DNA of 64,000 nt, from positions 49,982,639-50,046,638 of the forward strand of contig NC_089220.1 of assembly GCF_963924675.1 (NCBI RefSeq), given 5' to 3'. Origin of the DNA: Phocoena phocoena (taxonomy: Eukaryota > Chordata > Mammalia > Artiodactyla > Phocoenidae). The notes below the pieces were generated by a model, which was not told where the DNA came from, did not search any database, and saw only the letters and a list, made by a program, of their open reading frames with translations. Below are positions 58,983-64,000 of this stretch, one piece after another. The position numbers and the translations under genes are program-made. The first letter of the stretch is position 1; each line of letters opens with the position of its first letter.

Positions 58983-59213
58983 TTGTTGTCTCTCTTTTTT
59001 TTTTTTTTGCGGTACGCGGGCCTCTCACTGTTGTGGCATCTCCCGTTGCGGAGCACAGGCTCCGGTCGCGCAGGCTCAGCAGCCATGGCTCACGGGCCCA
59101 GCCGCTCCGCGGCATGTGGGATCTTCCCAGACCGGGGCACGAACCTGCGTCCCCTGCATCGGCAGGCGGACTCTCAACCACTGCGCCACCAGGGAAGTCC
59201 AGTTGTTGTCTCT
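58983..59213 (-). mobile_element. CHR-type SINE, short subtype, antisense
   Basis: A T run to 59008, then 'gcggtacgcgggcctctcac', ending 'ccaccagggaagtcc' at about 59201. The 11-bp duplication 'ttgttgtctct' is at 58983-58993 and 59203-59213. The 140-residue minus-strand frame crossing it is an artefact. Confidence 0.96.
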
Positions 59214-60063
59214 TCATCATGATGTTATGAGGTTCAGAAGGAAGTGAAAAATGACTTCGATTCCAAAATGGAAATGTAATATATGAGTTCAACAAGATCT
59301 AGGTACACTACATATTTTAATTTATAAAGATGCTCCCAAACTTTACCAGCGTTCCCTTCCTGCTCAGCAGATCACCTAGCCTCCTGCTTCATAAAGAAGG
59401 GAAAGGGCATCAGGAGTGATATCTCCCTCCATTTCTCTCCTTTCTACTTCCTAACTTGCATTTTCACTCACCTCCTTCTTTCTAGCTGAAGGAATGTGTA
59501 CCCGTACCCCCCTCCAAGACCCACATGGTGCTTCTGATAGTATCCCCACCACCTGGACACCTCAAACCATCAACAGCCCCCATCCTCTTCCTTCTTCATT
59601 TTCTCCCTTGTCAGTAATTCCCCCTCTCCCTCTTCTCCCTGAGAAACATGGTCAACGCTCTCCATCCTAAAAAACCTCTTAGTACTACTTCTCACCTTCT
59701 CTCTGCCAATCTCCTTGAATCCACTGTCTTCCTGTCTCTTCACCTGCCACTCATACCACACTGATTGCCCTTAATACTAGCTTTTTTCCCACTTGCACTT
59801 TCTCCTTTGGATGTTTACATCTATTCTCATGGAGTCACATATTACTTAAAAACAGATAATTCCAAAGATCTACCTTTAGCCTTGAAGTCTTGTCTGAGTT
59901 CCAAACCATTTCTAAGTGCATACTGGTCATATCCACCTGGGTGTACCAGAGGCACCTTAAGAAATAAGTCTAAATCCAGACTCATCCACTGTCTCATCTC
60001 TTCTCAAACCCACACCCCCAGAAAATGCCTGAATTTTATCTACCTGAGTTATTTCCAAATATC
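59214..60063. other. Pyrimidine-rich unique or old repeat-like sequence
   Basis: 59340-59760 is rich in CTCC/TTCC with phrases reminiscent of old LINE sequence, but I cannot assign a family. I see no gene. Confidence 0.35.
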
Positions 60064-60277
60064 AGAAGTTCTAGTACTTTCCTGATGGTCCAGTGGCTAA
60101 GACGCTGCGCTCCCAATGCAGGGGGCCCAGGTTCGATCCCTGGTCAGGGAACTAGATCCCACATGCCGCAACGAAGATCCCGCACGAAGCAACAAAGATC
60201 CCACGTGCCACAATTAAGACCCGGTGCTACCAAATAAATAAATAAATATTTTTTTTTAAAAAATGAAAGAAATTCTA
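60064..60277 (+). mobile_element. CHR-1-like tRNA-derived SINE
   Basis: The element (about 60074-60267) has the A-box region 'ggtccagtggctaagacgct' and the B box 'ggttcgatccc' near 60131. 'gcaacgaagatcccgcac' units follow, then an 'aaataaataaataaat' tail. An imperfect duplication 'agaa(g/a)ttcta' lies at 60064-60073 and 60268-60277. Confidence 0.88.
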
Positions 60278-60413
60278 TAAACAAGAAAAGACTACATATG
60301 TTAAATAATCCCAAAGATATAGAGGAATACGGGGGAAATCTGTGACACCCATAAAAACAAACAAGCAAAACACTAAAGAATAACCTAAAGGATTATTGAA
60401 TAAAGAACCCCCC

Positions 60414-60500
60414 AGATTGACATATATACACTAATTTGTATAAAATAGATAACTAATAATAACCTACTGTATAAAAAAATATATATACTACCATAGTAAA
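60414..60500 (+). repeat. L1 3' end scrap
   Basis: 'gacatatatacactaatttg' and 'aaaatagataactaataata', then 'acctactgtata', match the same L1 3' region as 57220-57290. It is then lost into A/T-rich sequence. Confidence 0.65.
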
Positions 60501-62028
60501 AAAAAATTTAATAGCAATTCATATGCACATTTTTGTGGTATTGCTTGCATTTCTGTATCTGATTCTTTCTGGAGGAGTTTAAAGGTTAACTTGATAGTTT
60601 AAATTTTGTTGATAGATTTCCTTTATGCTATAAAGGCAATACTTTGTGTGTTTATGCTTGGATGCAATCTGGAATAAAATGAAGTAATTTTAAGCTCTCC
60701 CCCCAAAAATACATGAATTACAAAAAAAAAAGAAGCCCCCAAAGGAATATGGACAAATATATTAGAATAGTGAATTAATATGGTATCTTAGAGACAACTG
60801 GTGAAGACGAGACATCTAATAATTAAGAAGTCATTAACTGATGGTACTTGCTTGGATTTAATTTGCTTAGGCCTACCATTTCCAATTGAAAAGATCAAAG
60901 GACATCATTACATGGAATATGGTATTATTGTTGGCAAAGTGGATTTGCCTGCCGAATCTGCCCAGCACAGCAGGAACATGTGCTTCTAGAAGAAAAGTAA
61001 ATGTGATTTGTAGCTTTCCACGCTCACTTACGGTAAGAGCAGACACCATAGTAAGCAAGCCCTAGAAGTACCAGGGGGAAAAGCCAGCAGGAGAAGATGG
61101 GTGTCAAAAATCTTTACTTACTCCATGTGCAAACAAAGTTACACACGTCACAAATGACAGTCACTTTCTACAAGTGACTCCGAGATATAAGAGAACTGGA
61201 TTCTCATCAATATTCACCAGTCCCCAGCTCTAACGTGTACATTATTCAGTGACCTTTGGCAAATGATTTAAATTTTCTGAGACGATTTCCAGACCTAAAA
61301 AAGGACTGTCACACAGTTGCAAAATCACTCGACAAAATCAAGCTCCAGCTCAAGCAAGATAGTTAAGTGTTTGAAATTCACAGTCCTGCCAACTGACTTG
61401 TAGAATGTTCGAATATAACTTTCCACTTGCCAAAAAATGGAATCATGTTAGCTTACACTTCTAGGAAATGTCAGATGAGGCTATTTGGAAAATCCACCTG
61501 CTGTGCCTAAGCCTGAAGCTGAAACAATAAATGGTCCATTTTTCTCTGGAAGTTAAATTCTACTGAATTAATCTTGTTACAAGATGAAAGCCTGAAAGTA
61601 AATATGATGAATCACTCCTCCTACCACGCCTGTGTGTGGTGCTAGCACGGCTCCCCGCTTTCTCCCCAACACGGCTCCAGTCAGGAGCCAAGCATCTGAA
61701 GCAAAGTGTGATCAACAGATGCTCGTTTCCATAATTGGCACTTTTCCAGTAGCCAACCCCAAATTTAATTAGCCACTTATCTGAAGCAGAAAAGGATTTC
61801 TAAAGCATTCTAGTAACCTGTGCTCGTTCTTTCCTCTGGTCCATACCCCAGCCCCATGTGCCTCCTCACCCAGAAGCCTTTGAACCATGCATATCAAGAA
61901 CAGGATGTGTGCTAATTCTTAACGTAAATAAACAACTCTCAAAAATGTCCTTGAGATTGTCCTACTAGAGAGAATAATATTCCATTGAACTGAAGACCAC
62001 ATATGGTACGTAGGAAGGACAGTAGAAA
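60501..62028. other. Unique non-coding sequence
   Basis: I see no gene or clear repeat. 60640-60700 ('ggatgcaatctggaataaaa') has an AATAAA, but nothing else indicates a transcript end. 61690-61810 has several TAATTA-like sites and could be conserved non-coding DNA. Confidence 0.4.
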
Positions 62029-62200
62029 TGAGGCTGCACACGTAACTCAGTGCCAGCACATCAGCACTTCACCTGGGTTAGCTCACAACTTGTCTACTAT
62101 AACCTACCCAGCTCTGGACTCCCTCCAACCTGCGGTTGTATCCCACAGGGTCCCAGTGGCTGCGCTTATTTAATATTGCCTGAGCAATAACCTCACCCCA
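62029..62200 (+). repeat. Duplicated segment, copy 1
   Basis: This segment and 63578-63755 share a long ordered similarity: 'aatgaggct', 'taactcagtg', 'ctactgtgacctaccca' (here 'ctactataacctaccca'), 'cctccaacc' and 'atttaatattgcc'. By eye about three quarters of positions match. Family unknown. Confidence 0.7.
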
Positions 62201-63319
62201 CTCTTCACTCTGTTGATCTTGTATTCAGCGAATTGTGTCATAGCTCCAAATCTCTTGGAACAAAGAAACTGTCTACACTTAGTCCTCTTGACAGCTATCT
62301 GCTATATGATGGGGTTTCCAGGAACCCATGTGACTTCACAGTCACCTCAGGGGGTCTCCTTGGCTCAGGGGGCTGGTGTCAAGCTGAAGCAGAAGGTATA
62401 GATGCCCATGGGGTACTGGCAGATGGTGAGGGGAGGTTAGGCCGAGCACTACCAGCTGGGGCCATGTCCCTCTTGCCTGCCCAGCACCTTTGCCCTGTTT
62501 CCTGCGAGCAAATCTCCTCTTGGTGGTGGTGAACCCATCCATGTGGTTCAGTCAGCTGACCAGCCCCCCACCTCCACCCAGAGCACCCAATTTCTCCAAC
62601 GCCACAGTGACTGCGATAAATTTGGACCTGTGACCCAGGTCAAACCAAACCTCTTGAAATTTGGGTTCTCAGATAGGCTTTCTCCCTGCACTGAGCTAAA
62701 AGAATGTGAGTCTTGCTTACCACTGGAGAGAAACTATCTACCAGGTGGAGGCGCGGGCCTTCCCATACCACACCATTTGAACCTTGCGTCCAGCCCTGCC
62801 TGGAGCCTGGATTTCACTTCCATGAGCTAATCAAGTCCCATGTTTGCTTAAGCTACATAGGATGTGGTTCTTTACCTGAAAGCCTCCCTACTAGTAAACA
62901 CCTAATCTCATCCCCTCCCCAGTTTCTGCCTAACTTATTTAGATGACTATCTTCCTTCCTTTTGTGGTCTTTGCCTAAAATTCTCCATATCTTCCCCTCC
63001 AGCCCTTTAAACTCAGGTCAGAATCTAACTATTAAAGGGACACTTCCTATATTAACACATACTCACCAAAGCCTTGCAGCCTTTGATGTATGCCTACATG
63101 AAAATATTCCATCCCATAATCATATCCTAAGTGCTATTCCATAAGACCCATTCTTGCTCTATCATTGTTCTTTAACCAAGAGGTTTTAATTGGTGGAAAA
63201 AAAGAGAAGATTCTCATTTTAAAGTGTCCTAGCTTTTGAAAATGAACCCCCATGGTGAAATACAGTGAGGATCCAAGCTGTGTGCATGTGTTTTTTTAAT
63301 AAGCGCTAGCGTTTGAAAG
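62201..63319. other. Unique non-coding sequence
   Basis: I see no gene. Overlapping frames of 60-99 residues (62233-62946) have no recognisable domain. Confidence 0.4.
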
Positions 63320-63525
63320 CTTATTGTATGCCAGGCAGTGTGCTGAACGTCTTACATGAATTTCTCATTAATCCTTACAGAAACCTTATGTGCTGTACTT
63401 TTTCTCTCCTATTTTAAAGAAGGGGTCTTAACGCTTCAAGAGGTTAAATAATCTGCTCAAGGTCACCCAGCTGGTAGGCTGAAGTCTTTGCACTGAATCC
63501 ACAGACCCTTCTTACCATCCCTAAC
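63320..63525 (-). repeat. MIR SINE, antisense
   Basis: MIR blocks in antisense: 'cttattgtatgccaggcagt', 'gtgctgaacgtcttacatga', 'aagaggttaaataatctgct' and 'caaggtcacccagctggtag'. Confidence 0.88.
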
Positions 63526-63577
63526 CCCCTAACCCACACACCAGGGAGCAGTCATTTGCCTTCTTGGAAAGCCCCAA

Positions 63578-63755
63578 TGAGGCTTCCACTGGAGTTGCTT
63601 TGCACAAGTAACTCAGTGCTAGCAGGTCAGCGTTTTAACTGAGTTAACGTAAAGCTCTTCTACTGTGACCTACCCACCACTGGACCTCCTCCAACCCACA
63701 GCCAGATCCCAGGGGATCTCAGTGGCTAGGATCATTTAATATTGCCGGAGCAGCA
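63578..63755 (+). repeat. Duplicated segment, copy 2
   Basis: It matches copy 1 in the same orientation, about 1.55 kb downstream, with small indels. Shared landmarks include 'gtaactcagtg', 'gtgacctaccca', 'ggacctcctccaaccc' and 'atttaatattgcc'. The flanks beyond the shared block do not match. Confidence 0.7.
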
Positions 63756-64000
63756 TTAAATTATTCATTTTATCAATAGTATTAATATCCATTTTTAGAC
63801 TTAAATAAAATATGCTTGGTTATTTTGCTTCCTGGTCCACAACAATTCTAAAGGAATGAAAACCTAGAAGTAACTGTGAGGTGAAGGCCGAGCCCAGAAA
63901 ACAGTGAGAGCTGACTGGGGGAGTTAGAAGGAGCCTGAAAAGCTATTAAAGGAGCCACGGGAACTCTAGATGTGTCCAGCGCCACCCTTCCCACGGCTCT
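63756..64000. other. Unique non-coding sequence
   Basis: No feature recognised up to the window end. Confidence 0.4.

Noticed and set aside
62342..62946. Cluster of overlapping frames on both strands
   Set aside because: No domain, no consistent frame and no splice or promoter context. GC content explains the openness.

Overview
This is vertebrate nuclear DNA, almost certainly from a cetacean (whale, dolphin or porpoise). The main evidence is a set of 13 tRNA-derived SINEs of the CHR type. They carry the 'ggcttccctggtggcgcagtggtt' class of head, a B box of the GGTTCGAACCC type and A-rich tails, and the family is known from cetaceans and hippopotamus. The window also holds L1 3' ends of cetartiodactyl type and ancient mammalian repeats (MIR, L2, L1M, MLT1-like LTRs). 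I cannot tell toothed from baleen whales by eye.

I recognise no functional protein-coding gene, tRNA, rRNA or CRISPR array. The window reads as intergenic or deep intronic sequence. The many short open frames are chance frames, SINE translations or broken L1 ORF2. The one clear gene-derived feature is a processed pseudogene of cathepsin Z (CTSZ) on the minus strand at 48488-50199. It has a poly(A) signal, a degenerate A-rich tail, a 15-bp target-site duplication, frameshifts, loss of the catalytic-cysteine segment, a premature stop and a CHR SINE in its last coding stretch.

Layout. 1-4258: mostly unique, with MIR, L2 and L1 fragments. 4259-6400: endogenous retrovirus remnants on the minus strand, comprising an LTR next to a polypurine tract, a second solo LTR with a 4-bp duplication, and possible degenerate internal sequence. 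6400-16400: unique DNA with three SINEs, and a compact CpG island (about 11215-11480) followed by a good splice donor at 11722. 16427-17237: an L1 3' end. 17238-28200: unique DNA with MIR, L2 and older repeats, plus a second CpG-enriched patch at 18635-19060. 28196-36800: dense old repeats (L1M, MLT1-like, L2, MIR) carrying younger SINEs. 36800-40240: unique. 40240-46170: two old L1 fragments, then a nest in which an antisense L1M of about 3 kb was hit by two younger L1s and a SINE. 46170-48487: unique except for a bare poly(T) insertion. 48488-50199: CTSZ pseudogene. 50200-64000: unique DNA with SINEs, L1 3' ends, split MIRs and a 170-bp segment present twice.

I found no new biological system. 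The most useful observations are structural: TSD-defined nested insertions, a poly(A)-only insertion, a solo LTR beside another provirus remnant, and one possible undescribed promoter with a first exon. All calls come from reading the sequence and from remembered repeat families; no database search was possible.
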